A stretch of 57,703 nucleotides of DNA from DASVVT01 sp036386415 (GTDB lineage: Bacteria; Acidobacteriota; Blastocatellia; Pyrinomonadales; Pyrinomonadaceae): positions 1 to 57,703 of the forward strand of contig DASVVT010000024.1 of NCBI GenBank assembly GCA_036386415.1, read 5' to 3'. Position numbers and translations under genes: made by a program. Position 1 is the stretch's first letter; each line of letters begins with the position of its first letter. Of this stretch, positions 8,745-16,570 are shown piece by piece. A model generated the notes under the pieces. That model saw nothing but the letters and a program-made list of their open reading frames with translations, searched no databases and was not told the origin of the DNA.

Positions 8745-9059
8745 ATGAGCCAAGTCACTACCACAGTACCGTTATATATGAATGAAGCTGGGGTATTGCG
8801 CATCACTGGCACGCGCGTATCGCTAGATTCAGTCATCTATGCCTTTCAGGAAGGCGCAACCCCGGAAGAGATCGTCCAACAATATCCGACACTTGACTTG
8901 AAAGACGTGTATGCGGTTATCAGTTATTACTTACAGAACCAGACCGAAATCGAAGAGTATCTGGCTCAAAGGCAAGTTGAGCATCTGAAACTGAAAAAAG
9001 AGATTGAGTCTCGCTTCAACCCTCATGGCATACGAGAACGCCTGCTCGCTCGTAAGTAA
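8745..9059 (+). CDS. DUF433 protein, antitoxin-like (second module)
   Basis: 104-residue DUF433 family protein with the core LRITGTRVSLDSVIYAFQEG, then PEEIVQQYPTLDLKDVYAVI, then SYYLQNQ. The putative role is as antitoxin to the adjacent DUF5615 protein. The frame is open from 8724; ATG 8745 matches the first module's architecture and follows a TATACT box (8734-8739 region) closely, so the message may again be nearly leaderless. The spacing to the broken partner gene (17 bases) equals that of the first module. It is flanked by displaced norD ends on both sides. Because its own partner gene carries a stop codon, it may now act alone. Confidence 0.8.
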   Translation: MSQVTTTVPLYMNEAGVLRITGTRVSLDSVIYAFQEGATPEEIVQQYPTLDLKDVYAVISYYLQNQTEIEEYLAQRQVEHLKLKKEIESRFNPHGIRERLLARK

Positions 9060-9076
9060 GAAGTTGAATACAGTTA

Positions 9077-9430
9077 ATGCTGCGCTTGGCAACTGACGAA
9101 GATTTCAACAATCGTGTCCTGCGCGGGTTGCTGCGCCGCAAACCAAATCTCGACATCGTGCGCGTGTAGGATGCCAGACTTCTCGGTAAAGCGGATGCCG
9201 AAGTATTGGAATGGGCAGCGACGGAAGGCCGTGTCCTGTTAACGCATGATGTCACGACCGTGAGGCAATATGCTTCTGATCGCATCGTCGTTGGACGACC
9301 GATGCCCGGAGTCTTTGAGGTCAGTCAGGTAATGTCCATCGGCCAGGCCATTGAAGAGATACTGCTTATTGCTGAATGTAGTCTTGAAGGCGAGTGGGAA
9401 GGTCAGATCAGATTTCTGCCACTCAGATAA
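9077..9430 (+). pseudogene. DUF5615 PIN-like protein gene with in-frame TAG (second module)
   Basis: From ATG 9077 the frame reads MLRLATDEDFNNRVLRGLLR to DIVRV, meets TAG at 9167-9169, and then continues in the same frame: DARLLGKADAEVLEWAATEG, LLTHDVTTV, PIGQ-like SIGQAIEE, and QIRFLPLR before TAA. The stop replaces the Gln of the family's RVQD motif (CAG to TAG). The acidic LLADEN motif has drifted to LATDED. The reading frame downstream is otherwise intact over 87 codons, so the nonsense mutation looks recent. It is inactivated within a few residues of where the first module's copy is frameshifted. Confidence 0.8.
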
Positions 9431-9452
9431 CAAACCGTCAGTGCGACCTTTG

Positions 9453-9528
9453 CGGCTACACGATCATCGACGACGTGCTCTCCTTGCCCGAACGCATGCC
9501 GGGCATCTACAGAAGACTGACAACTTGA
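9453..9528 (+). repeat. Displaced norD 3' end, copy B (76 bp)
   Basis: Matches 7661-7736 of norD (offset 1792) with changes only in the last nine bases: ACG ACG TAA became ACA ACT TGA, still Thr-Thr-stop. Just upstream, CGACCTTTGCG resembles a fragment of hairpin family D. Confidence 0.85.
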
Positions 9529-9624
9529 ATGTAAGCTCTTGCACCAGGGCAACCTTTTCGCGAGAGACAGGGTACAAACAGGTACAGACTGTAAGCTTTG
9601 TTCCTGAATGCGAAGGAGTGTCTA

Positions 9625-10323
9625 ATGTTTAAGAGAAGCGCAATGACTTTCATCATCGGGCTATCACTGGCTACGATGGCGGGCGCTGCTGGCTACAGTC
9701 GCGGCCTCTCTGCGGAAAGCGGATGGCCGTTGCACGTAGCATTGAAGCAGGCGGCTCAGGTCGAAGAGATTTCCGGCTACCGCACATGGATACATATCAA
9801 TCCGAAGCCCTGGCGGGTCAGTGCTCCGACTGACATGGGTTGACTCTATATCGCGGACGGCGTCAACGTCACCGACGAAGCCTTCGGTGGAATTGACACG
9901 TTCACTCGTGACGGTCGTCGCGAAATCCCTCCCGCATGGATAAACATACCGAAAGTGCCTGTCGAAATTATGGATAAACATGAGGACGTTTTCGGCTCCG
10001 TGTACGTCAACGCCGTGGGGCATCCCATGTTCATGTCGAAAAACGTGACGCGATTTCCAGAAGGCTCGGTCATCGTCAGAGAGAAGCTGTTTAGTGACCT
10101 GAACAGCTCGATACCTGTGCTGCTGACCGTGATGTTGAAGCGCAGCGCCGGGTTTAATCCGGCTGGCGGCGACTGGGAATACATGGTTTTGAACGGAGCG
10201 GGGACAACAATTCAAGAGCGCGGGCAGTTGGGGAGTTGTCAATCCTGTCACGCCAGGCAGAAGGAGACCGATTCTGTTTTTCGCACCTACCTGCCGAAGC
10301 GATCCCAACTCGAGCAGCGTTGA
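9625..10323 (+). pseudogene. Cytochrome P460-like gene interrupted by in-frame TGA
   Basis: Cytochromes P460 are periplasmic c-type heme proteins that oxidise hydroxylamine or nitric oxide. The gene starts at ATG 9625 behind GAAGGAG. It encodes a signal peptide (MFKRSAMTFIIGLSLATMAG), then the family's N-terminal YRTWIHINPKPW segment. TGA at 9841-9843 then interrupts the frame, which resumes in the same register: GLY-less LYIADGVNV, VYVNAVGHPMF, FPEGSVIVREKL, FNPAGGDWEYMVL. The heme motif CQSCH and VFRTYLPK at the end are intact. Everything else in the family pattern is present, so this is a single nonsense change or a sequencing error. NO/hydroxylamine chemistry is of some interest beside a norD-type gene, but no functional link is shown. 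Confidence 0.75.
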
Positions 10324-10382
10324 ATAAGCTCAGGGATGCGAGCGCACTTTTAACTTTGCAGGCGATAGTCCATACTTGAAGT

Positions 10383-11321
10383 ATGGATGAACAACTCTAC
10401 GATTGCATTGTGGTCGGCGCTGGCCCAGCCGGATTGTCTGCGGGGCTGCTGCTGGCGCGCTACCGGCGTCGCGTACTCACCTTTCACAATAGCAGCCCGC
10501 GTAATCTTTATTCGCACGGCGTTCATGGCTTCCTCGGGCACGATGGCATCTTGCCTGAGGAGTTGCTGGCGCGCGGGCGCGACGAGGTGACGAAATACGC
10601 CGGGCTGGTGGTCGAGGGCTGCGTGACCGGAGTCGAGCGCATCGGGGATGAGCGTTTTCGTGTCACGACTGGCGATGGACAAACGGTCAGGCAGACGTTC
10701 GAGTCGCGGCGTCTGCTTCTCGCCACGGGTCTGCGCGATTTGACGCCCGACTGTCCAGGCTTCAGAGATTTTTACGGCGTCTCGGTTTTTCACTGCCCCG
10801 ATTGTGATGGATTCGAGATCACAGGCAAGCGCGTCGCGGTGCTCGGTTGCGGTCGCGAGACGGCGGGCTTCGCGCTCAACTTGTTGACGTGGACGGACAA
10901 GCTGACGCTCATCACGAACGGCGACGCGGGCGACATGACGGACGAGCATCGCGCTAAGCTCGCCAGTTTTGACATTCCGATCACGGATCAAATAATCGCC
11001 AAGTTGGAAGGCAACACGGACACGAACCAGCTTGAGCGCGTGCGCTTCGAAGACGGCGAGGCGCTTGCTTGTGATGCGCTTTTTTTCAACCTCGGCACAG
11101 TCCCCGCCTCCAATCTGCACGAGATGCTGAATTGTAAGCTGGATGAGGAATGCGGTCTCGTCTGGGTGGACGCCGCCGATCAGCAGACGAGCGTGCCGGG
11201 CGTCTACGCGGCAGGCGATCTGACGCCCCGCTCGCAGTTAGCCATCGTCGCCGCAGCCGAAGGCGCGATGGCCGCCATACATATTCACAAATCGCTCATC
11301 CCGGAAGAAAGACGGATATGA
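10383..11321 (+). CDS. Thioredoxin reductase-like FAD/NAD(P) oxidoreductase
   Basis: 312-residue flavoprotein of the thioredoxin reductase superfamily, cytoplasmic. The FAD-binding GAGPAGL is at 12-18, the redox-type CPDC at 138-141 (position of CATC in TrxB), an NAD(P) Rossmann motif GCGRETAG at about 155-162, and the FAD-tail motif YAAGDLTPRSQL near the end. The CPDC followed by DGFE is seen in a branch of TrxR-like proteins whose physiological partner is often unknown. The N-terminal half also lacks the exact TrxB consensus, so I do not assign trxB. ATG 10383 is the first Met; no strong ribosome site is seen. The stop codon lies immediately before hairpin A2. Confidence 0.85.
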   Translation: MDEQLYDCIVVGAGPAGLSAGLLLARYRRRVLTFHNSSPRNLYSHGVHGFLGHDGILPEELLARGRDEVTKYAGLVVEGCVTGVERIGDERFRVTTGDGQTVRQTFESRRLLLATGLRDLTPDCPGFRDFYGVSVFHCPDCDGFEITGKRVAVLGCGRETAGFALNLLTWTDKLTLITNGDAGDMTDEHRAKLASFDIPITDQIIAKLEGNTDTNQLERVRFEDGEALACDALFFNLGTVPASNLHEMLNCKLDEECGLVWVDAADQQTSVPGVYAAGDLTPRSQLAIVAAAEGAMAAIHIHKSLIPEERRI

Positions 11322-11455
11322 GTAGACAGTAGACAGTAGAAACGAAAATCCGGCGATGTGGCTGATATTGACATCTTACATTATGGTAGATAGCAAAGCG
11401 TAACACTGCGGTTTTTCTTTTCTACTGACTACTGTCTACTGTCTACTGTCTACTG
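11322..11455. repeat. Hairpin element A2, CAGTAGN heptamer arms
   Basis: Short left arm (GTAGACAGTAGACAGTAG) and longer right arm (CTACTG units to 11455). The core is different from the other A copies. It separates the TrxR-like gene from the ybdK-like gene and ends 16 bases before the latter's start. Confidence 0.8.
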
Positions 11456-11471
11456 TTTTGGAGTCCCTCGC

Positions 11472-12590
11472 ATGTCAACACACAGAGAAGAATTCACCAT
11501 CGGCGTTGAAGAGGAGTATCAGATCGTGAGTCCGACGACGCGTGAGCTTCATTCGCGCGGCGCGCGCATCTTATTGAAGGCGCAGGATGCTGTCGGCGAG
11601 CAGGTGCAGTCGGAGCTTTACCTGTCGCAGATAGAGATCGGCACGCCTATCTGCCGCACGCTCACGGAAGTGCGCGCAGAGCTTGTGCGGCTGCGCGGTG
11701 AAGTGATCGCTGCCGCCGCAGGAAAGGGGGGCTCGGCCATCGCCGCCGCCGGGACGCATCCCTTCTCGCACTGGGAAGACCAACAACTGACACCTAAAGG
11801 GCGCTACATAGGGATCGCGCAGGATTATCAACAACTGGCGCGCGAGCAGCTCATCTTCGGATGTCATGTCCACGTCGGGATCAATGATCGTGAAGCAGCC
11901 GTACAGATATTGAACCGGACGCGACCCTGGCTGGCAGTCATGCTGGCGCTGGCGGCGAACTCGCCGTTCTGGCTGGGCGCAGACACAGGCTACGCCAGTT
12001 TTCGTACAGAAATCTGGCGCAGGTGGCCGATGGCGGGCACACCCTACGCGTTCAGTTCGCGCGATGAATACGACGCGCTCGTAGAGTGTCTGGTCAAGAC
12101 CGGGAGCATTACGGACGCGACCAAGATTTACTGGGACGTACGCCCCAGCGCTCGCTTTGAGACGCTGGAGTTCCGCGTGACGGACGTTTGTATGACGGTG
12201 GACGAAGCGGTGATGATCGCGGGGCTCGCACGCGCGCTCGCCAGAACCTGTTACGCGCAAACCATGCGCGAAGAGCCTTTCCATAATCCGCGTCCTGAGC
12301 TTCTGCGAGCCGCCAAGTGGCGCGCGGCGCGCTACGGGCTCGACGCGGATTTGATCGACGTGGGAGGTGGGCGCGCCGTGCCTGCGCCGGAGATGGTCGA
12401 AAATTTGCTCTCCTTTCTGCGTTCCTCGCTCGAAGAGCACGGGGAATGGGACGAGGTCTCGGCGCTGGCGCATCAAGTGATCGAGCGTGGCAACGGAGCG
12501 AAGCGCCAGCGCCAGGCTTACGCGCGCGCCGGGCGTTTGGAGGACGTCATCGACTTGATCATTGCGGAGACGGCCACAGGGACAGGGTGA
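11472..12590 (+). CDS. Carboxylate-amine ligase, YbdK/GCS2 family
   Basis: ATP-dependent ligase of the glutamate-cysteine ligase 2 family, 372 residues, the usual size. The family signature is clear: FTIGVEEEYQIV at 8-19, SELYLSQIEIGTP near 55-67, GTHPFSHW, a FGCHVHVGI loop with metal-binding histidines, and WDVRPSARFETLEFRVTDVC. Members make gamma-glutamyl-cysteine or related weak thiol/amine conjugates. In E. coli YbdK the activity is weak and the physiological product is uncertain, so the substrate cannot be named. Start ATG 11472 lies eight bases after a GGAG-like sequence (TTTTGGAGTCC). Confidence 0.9.
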   Translation: MSTHREEFTIGVEEEYQIVSPTTRELHSRGARILLKAQDAVGEQVQSELYLSQIEIGTPICRTLTEVRAELVRLRGEVIAAAAGKGGSAIAAAGTHPFSHWEDQQLTPKGRYIGIAQDYQQLAREQLIFGCHVHVGINDREAAVQILNRTRPWLAVMLALAANSPFWLGADTGYASFRTEIWRRWPMAGTPYAFSSRDEYDALVECLVKTGSITDATKIYWDVRPSARFETLEFRVTDVCMTVDEAVMIAGLARALARTCYAQTMREEPFHNPRPELLRAAKWRAARYGLDADLIDVGGGRAVPAPEMVENLLSFLRSSLEEHGEWDEVSALAHQVIERGNGAKRQRQAYARAGRLEDVIDLIIAETATGTG

Positions 12591-12679
12591 TTGTGCTTCG
12601 CGTGTAAATCAATTAGAGCACCTGACAAAACTCGCAAGGTGAGACGACAGACAAGAGAGAGGTTAATAAATCCCCGCGC

Positions 12680-12792
12680 CACAGGCGACGATCCACGAAG
12701 CAACGCGAAACCAGATGAAACACCCCCCTCTGTTCGTGTCCTTTCGTGTCGATTAGTGGATCGTCCACCGTCCTCTTTTGATTGCCATCTGG
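12680..12792. repeat. Hairpin element E1, GATCCACGAAGCAA arms
   Basis: Left arm CGATCCACGAAGCAACGCG and right arm CTTTCGTGTCGATTAGTGG. After the hairpin both E copies share a tail similar to CCGTCCTCTTTTGATTGC. It occupies most of the 344-base gap 12591-12934. No gene is seen in that gap. Confidence 0.75.
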
Positions 12793-12934
12793 TATAACAA
12801 TCCGCAACTTTCCAGCCATCAGGCGTTCAATCCCCAGGCGCGTCGCCATAGTCTAGGAATCAAGGGCAAATCATCGCTCTGCAATCCGGGAATCAAAGCC
12901 CCCTTTCTCAAGAGTAACGATCAGGAGACCGATC

Positions 12935-13498
12935 ATGAACACTTGGAAAAATCTGGCCGGTGTCTTAACCTTTTTCGCAGTTTTTGGCCTCTCAATCGCC
13001 GTCATCAAATTTATCCATACGCCCTTCGGCACGGTTGTCCGTGGCTCAAGAGCCGCGCCCTCTTCCGCCCGGATTTTCGCTCCACAGACGGCCTCCGGGC
13101 TGGCGTCCTACCGGGTGCAACTGGTTTCTCTGGATTTCGAAGCGCGGAAGAGCTACACGACCTTGACTCTCGACAGAGACCTTAACCAGCCCGTGCCGGA
13201 AAGCGTGTGGGTGCGAACCTATTTTTTCAGGCCGGGCGAAGCGCGCGCAGGTTGGTCTACGGAGGCGGTCGAATTCCAACACCCGTTCAGAAACGGGAAC
13301 ACCGTCACTCTTACCGCTGCTGCCCGGTGCGGTTGGTGCGATCAAGCCCTGGCATCGACCAACGGGTATTATGCACGCGTTCAAATATCAATCCCGTCCG
13401 GCAAAGACGTATTGACGCGCGATGAGTTGACGGATGACGACCTTAAGACAGCTTTTCCGGTCCTGGTGCAGAACAAGCAAAGTGAGCAGCAACGATAG
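12935..13498 (+). CDS. Membrane-anchored protein of unknown function with CGWC motif
   Basis: 187 residues, not assigned to a family. One N-terminal hydrophobic segment (about 8-26) would anchor or export it. The remainder is predicted outside the membrane and contains beta-rich sequence (SYRVQLVSLDFEARKSYTTL; VWVRTYFFRPGEARAGW). The motif RCGWCDQ near residue 131 is a CxxC pair that could be redox-active or metal-binding. A ribosome site (CAGGAG) lies ten bases before ATG 12935. It is flanked by hairpins E1 and F1 and appears monocistronic. Real coding is supported by the ribosome site, the membrane segment and typical codon use. Confidence 0.65.
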   Translation: MNTWKNLAGVLTFFAVFGLSIAVIKFIHTPFGTVVRGSRAAPSSARIFAPQTASGLASYRVQLVSLDFEARKSYTTLTLDRDLNQPVPESVWVRTYFFRPGEARAGWSTEAVEFQHPFRNGNTVTLTAAARCGWCDQALASTNGYYARVQISIPSGKDVLTRDELTDDDLKTAFPVLVQNKQSEQQR

Positions 13499-13526
13499 CG
13501 GTAGATCAGCCTCGCACGAATAACAA

Positions 13527-13669
13527 GTAGTGACCTGGTTTCAACTCAACTCTCTGTGCATCCTCCGTGTTCTCTGTGTCTCTGTGGTGAATGGCTTTAG
13601 GAGTTAACTCACCACAGAGGCACAGAGGACGCAGAGGGGCACAGAGCACTAATCAATTTAGGTCACTAC
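13527..13669. repeat. Hairpin element F1, CACAGAGG arms inside a GTAGTGACCT stem
   Basis: Inner arms are CTCTGTG-rich (13551-13592) and CACAGAGG-rich (13611-13646). They are framed by an outer inverted pair TAGTGACCT (about 13528) and AGGTCACTA (about 13660). Non-coding gap 13499-13776. Confidence 0.75.
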
Positions 13670-13776
13670 CGAAAAAGAGATCGTCTTGACATGCAAGATA
13701 TAGCGGGCATGTTCATTCAAAGAGCAGCAATGACCATCACTATGCCGGGTCTAGTTCAGCCGGAGGAGGGATTTGT

Positions 13777-15480
13777 ATGAAGCAAGAGGATCGAGCTTTT
13801 CCTTCGCCGCGTCGGAAGAGTTTATCTTTTCGCGGCGACGCATGGGCGCACAGGGGCTCTCTTTTCATAGCGCTCTCTATCGTCGCCTCTCTGCTGCTGT
13901 TATCATGCGCCCGCAGGGGCGGTGTGGATCAATCAGCCAGTAAACAGCCCACACAGTACGACAACCAGACAGCGACCCAACAAACAAACGTAGCGGCTAG
14001 TGCTAACACCGCAGCCGAGATGCAGAAGGAAGAGGCGGTCACGTCCAACGGGGAAGCGTACAGCCATCTTGATGAAAACCCTTTTCTCGAAGTCGCGCGC
14101 GCACCGCTATCGACCTTCTCCGTCGATGTCGATACGGCTTCCTATAGCAACACCAGACGATTTCTTAACAACGGCCAGCTCCCGCCGAAAGATGCCGTCC
14201 GCATAGAGGAGTTGATTAACTACTTCTCTTATGATTATCCGCAGCCGGTCGGCACGGCTCCGTTCTCCGTCACGGCTGAAGTCGCCGCCTGTCCCTGGAA
14301 CAACAAGCACCGTCTGGTGCACATAGGCTTACAGGGCAGGCGCATCGACGCCGGAGACGTGCCGCCGCGTAATCTGGTCTTTCTCATAGATGTCTCCGGT
14401 TCCATGATGGACGCGAACAAACTCCCGCTCCTGAAGTCCGCGCTGGGCTTTCTGGTCGAGCAGTTGAACGGGCGTGACCGCGTCGCTATCGTCGTCTATG
14501 CAGGGTCGAGCGGGCTGGCCCTGCCTTCGACCTCCGGTGATCGCAAGGGTGAGATTCTGGCGGCCATCAGTCAGTTGGAGGCTGGCGGCTCAACCAACGG
14601 CGGCGAAGGTATCAGGCTCGCCTACAGTATCGCTCAGGATCACTTCATACGCGACGGCATCAACCGTGTCATCCTGGCGACGGACGGCGATTTCAATGTC
14701 GGTGTGACGAGCGAAACTGATCTCGTCCGCCTGATCGAAGAGAAACGTCAGAGCGGAGTGTTTCTGACGGTGCTGGGGTTTGGCACGGGCAACATCAAAG
14801 ATTCGACGATGGAGAAACTGGCGGACAAGGGAAACGGCAATTACGCCTACATAGATGACATCGAAGAGGCGCGCAAAGTCTTCGGCCAGGAGGTCGGCGC
14901 AACACTCGTCACCATCGCCAAGGATGTTAAGCTACAGATCGAGTTTAACCCCCGGCAGGTCGCCGGTTATCGCCTCATCGGCTACGAGAACCGCATCTTG
15001 CGCGAAGAGGATTTCAATGACGACCGGAAGGACGCCGGAGACATCGGCGCAGGTCATAGCGTGACGGCGCTTTATGAGATCGTGCCCGACGGGCAGAAGG
15101 TTGAAAATCCGGGCGTCGATCCCTTGAAGTACCAGCAGCCACCGGCTCCTTCCGAGATCGCCAGGAGCACGGAGATGCTGACGATCAAGCTCAGGTACAA
15201 GGAGCCGAACGGAGCGGAAAGCCGTTTGCTGAGCATGGGCGTCGCGGACGCGCATACGCCGCTCGACGCCGCTTCCGAGAACCTCAGGTTTTCTTCAGCC
15301 GTCGCGGCCTTCGGGATGCTCCTGAGGGATTCAAGGTACAAAGGCACTGCCAGCTACGATAACGTCCTACAACTCGCGCGCTCATCATTCGGCACAGACT
15401 TGCAGGGCTACCGCGCGGAGTTCACCAAACTGGTCGCGACAGCCAAGACTCTGTCGGCGCAACGCCCGTCGCGAGATTGA
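13777..15480 (+). CDS. YfbK-like VWA lipoprotein
   Basis: 567-residue exported VWA protein. The N-terminus has a charged stretch, a hydrophobic segment and a lipobox LLSC with Cys44, so it should be a lipoprotein. The YfbK-type N-terminal domain (LSTFSVDVDTASYSNTRRFL at about 111-130) precedes the VWA domain with MIDAS DVSGSM (Asp205, Ser207, Ser209). A C-terminal DUF3520-like segment completes the family layout. The function of the family is unknown; ligand or metal-dependent protein binding at the cell surface is the usual guess. GGAGGAGGG lies eight bases before ATG 13777, a strong start. A low-complexity Gln/Thr/Ala spacer follows the lipid anchor. Confidence 0.85.
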   Translation: MKQEDRAFPSPRRKSLSFRGDAWAHRGSLFIALSIVASLLLLSCARRGGVDQSASKQPTQYDNQTATQQTNVAASANTAAEMQKEEAVTSNGEAYSHLDENPFLEVARAPLSTFSVDVDTASYSNTRRFLNNGQLPPKDAVRIEELINYFSYDYPQPVGTAPFSVTAEVAACPWNNKHRLVHIGLQGRRIDAGDVPPRNLVFLIDVSGSMMDANKLPLLKSALGFLVEQLNGRDRVAIVVYAGSSGLALPSTSGDRKGEILAAISQLEAGGSTNGGEGIRLAYSIAQDHFIRDGINRVILATDGDFNVGVTSETDLVRLIEEKRQSGVFLTVLGFGTGNIKDSTMEKLADKGNGNYAYIDDIEEARKVFGQEVGATLVTIAKDVKLQIEFNPRQVAGYRLIGYENRILREEDFNDDRKDAGDIGAGHSVTALYEIVPDGQKVENPGVDPLKYQQPPAPSEIARSTEMLTIKLRYKEPNGAESRLLSMGVADAHTPLDAASENLRFSSAVAAFGMLLRDSRYKGTASYDNVLQLARSSFGTDLQGYRAEFTKLVATAKTLSAQRPSRD

Positions 15481-15516
15481 AGGTGGTGGTGTACTGAAAG
15501 ACTCATCGACACGCTG

Positions 15517-15743
15517 ATGTTCGGACACTTTAGCCCTGTCCCGTAGGGACTTGATGAAAATAGCCCAGCGATTCATCGCTGGGAAAACAAGGTAGACGGC
15601 GCGCCGAGTCCCGTAGGGACGGCTGATCCCATGACGATTCAGCCGTCCCTACGGGACTGTCATCGCCGTTGGTCGTAAACCCAGCGATGAATCGCTGGGC
15701 TATTTTCATGTCGTCCCTCACGGGACGAAAAAATGTTCGGACA
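15517..15743. repeat. Nested REP-like palindrome (element J)
   Basis: Several stems are nested: AGCCCAGCGATTCATCGCTG (about 15562) pairs internally and with CCAGCGATGAATCGCTGGGC (about 15681). GAGTCCCGTAGGGACGGCTG (about 15606) pairs with CAGCCGTCCCTACGGGACT (about 15640). Outer ends CCCGTAGGGAC and GTCCCTCACGGGAC pair as well, flanked by TGTTCGGACA direct repeats. The layout is that of REP/BIME elements mobilised in trans by REP-associated tyrosine transposases; none is in the window. The rest of gap 15481-15848 holds nothing recognisable. Confidence 0.8.
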
Positions 15744-15848
15744 ACAGATCGACGCCCTGAGTTGAGCGGGGCGATGGCGTGCGGTATGATTCGTAAATCA
15801 AAGCTTAGCTTGTGAGTGGCAGCTTGGTAGGTAAATGGTCGGTATGTT

Positions 15849-16319
15849 ATGTGGTACACCCCTAACGTAGCAAAGAGACAAAAGCGCTATCGAGCTACCG
15901 AAAAGGGTAGCCGGAAGCACCGCGAATATATGCGTGACTATATGATTGCCTATCGTGAACGCCGCAAGCAAAGCAGCGATTACGACCCGGAAGAAGAAAG
16001 GCGCAAGTGGCGTGAACAGCATCGGCAGGTGAGGGAGAGGGCAATGGAGTGTCTCGGAGGTAAACGGTGTGTTGGCTGCGGGTGCGACGAATTTGCCCTT
16101 CTTGAGATCAATCACGTTAATGGCGGCGGTCGGGCAGCAGCAAAAACAAGACAGAATCGCCAACTCTATCGGGATATTATCAACGGTAAAGTGAAGCTAA
16201 GCGATTACAATATCCTCTGTCGGGTTTGCAACGCATTACATTACGTTCGAGATATTTTGGGCGTAGAAGGTCATAAGGTTATATGGAAGCGTAGCCGAAT
16301 GGTAAGGAAGCAGTCTTGA
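15849..16319 (+). CDS. Small HNH-like zinc-ribbon protein
   Basis: 156 residues. The N-terminal half is very basic and probably helical (KRQKRYRATEKGSRKHREYM). The C-terminal half has two cysteine pairs, CVGC (74-77) and CRVC (124-127), with EINHVNGGG (86-94) between them and NALHYVR after. This is the layout of small HNH/zinc-finger proteins common in phages and scattered through bacterial genomes, where the cysteines hold a zinc and NHVN supplies the catalytic-type histidine. Whether it cuts DNA is not known. ATG 15849 lacks a good ribosome site; 15891 could not start with Met, so the longer form is kept. Position between a REP-like palindrome and a tRNA gene fits a horizontally acquired gene. 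Confidence 0.6.
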   Translation: MWYTPNVAKRQKRYRATEKGSRKHREYMRDYMIAYRERRKQSSDYDPEEERRKWREQHRQVRERAMECLGGKRCVGCGCDEFALLEINHVNGGGRAAAKTRQNRQLYRDIINGKVKLSDYNILCRVCNALHYVRDILGVEGHKVIWKRSRMVRKQS

Positions 16320-16357
16320 AGTGCGAGACGAGGTTGCGTATATTGAGTTAAGCTGAC

Positions 16358-16444
16358 GGAGAGTTGGCAGAATCGGCTATTGCACCAGTCTTGAAAACTG
16401 GCGTCCGAAAGGACTTGGGGGTTCGAGTCCCTCACTCTCCGCCA
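16358..16444 (+). tRNA. tRNA-Ser (anticodon UGA)
   Basis: An 87-base tRNA with encoded CCA. The acceptor stem GGAGAGT (16358-16364) pairs with ACTCTCC (16434-16440). The anticodon loop CTTGAAA (16390-16396) gives anticodon TGA. A long variable arm (CGTCCGAAAGGACTTGG) marks it as a class II serine tRNA. The T-loop GTTCGAGTCC is canonical. Confidence 0.97.
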
Positions 16445-16570
16445 AGATCAACATGAGTTCCCGACGAGCCGTTGGCGCGCCCCCAGGCGGAGCCGGACGG
16501 CTTGATTGTTTTATCGAGTTCAGAAAGAGAGCGCGCGCTTAAGAGAGAAGCGCGAGTGGGAGGTAAGAAG

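Noticed and set aside
8455..8748. Open frame across displaced copy A
   Set aside because: It reads the norD-derived segment in the wrong frame and starts inside the broken toxin gene.
7805..9059. Simple recent tandem duplication of the whole DUF433/DUF5615 module
   Set aside because: The DUF433 proteins are strongly diverged while the norD ends differ only by a few synonymous bases, so the parts do not share one duplication history.
9841..9843. Selenocysteine at the TGA of the P460 gene
   Set aside because: The position is not a redox site in the family and no selenoprotein-type hairpin follows; simple nonsense is more likely.
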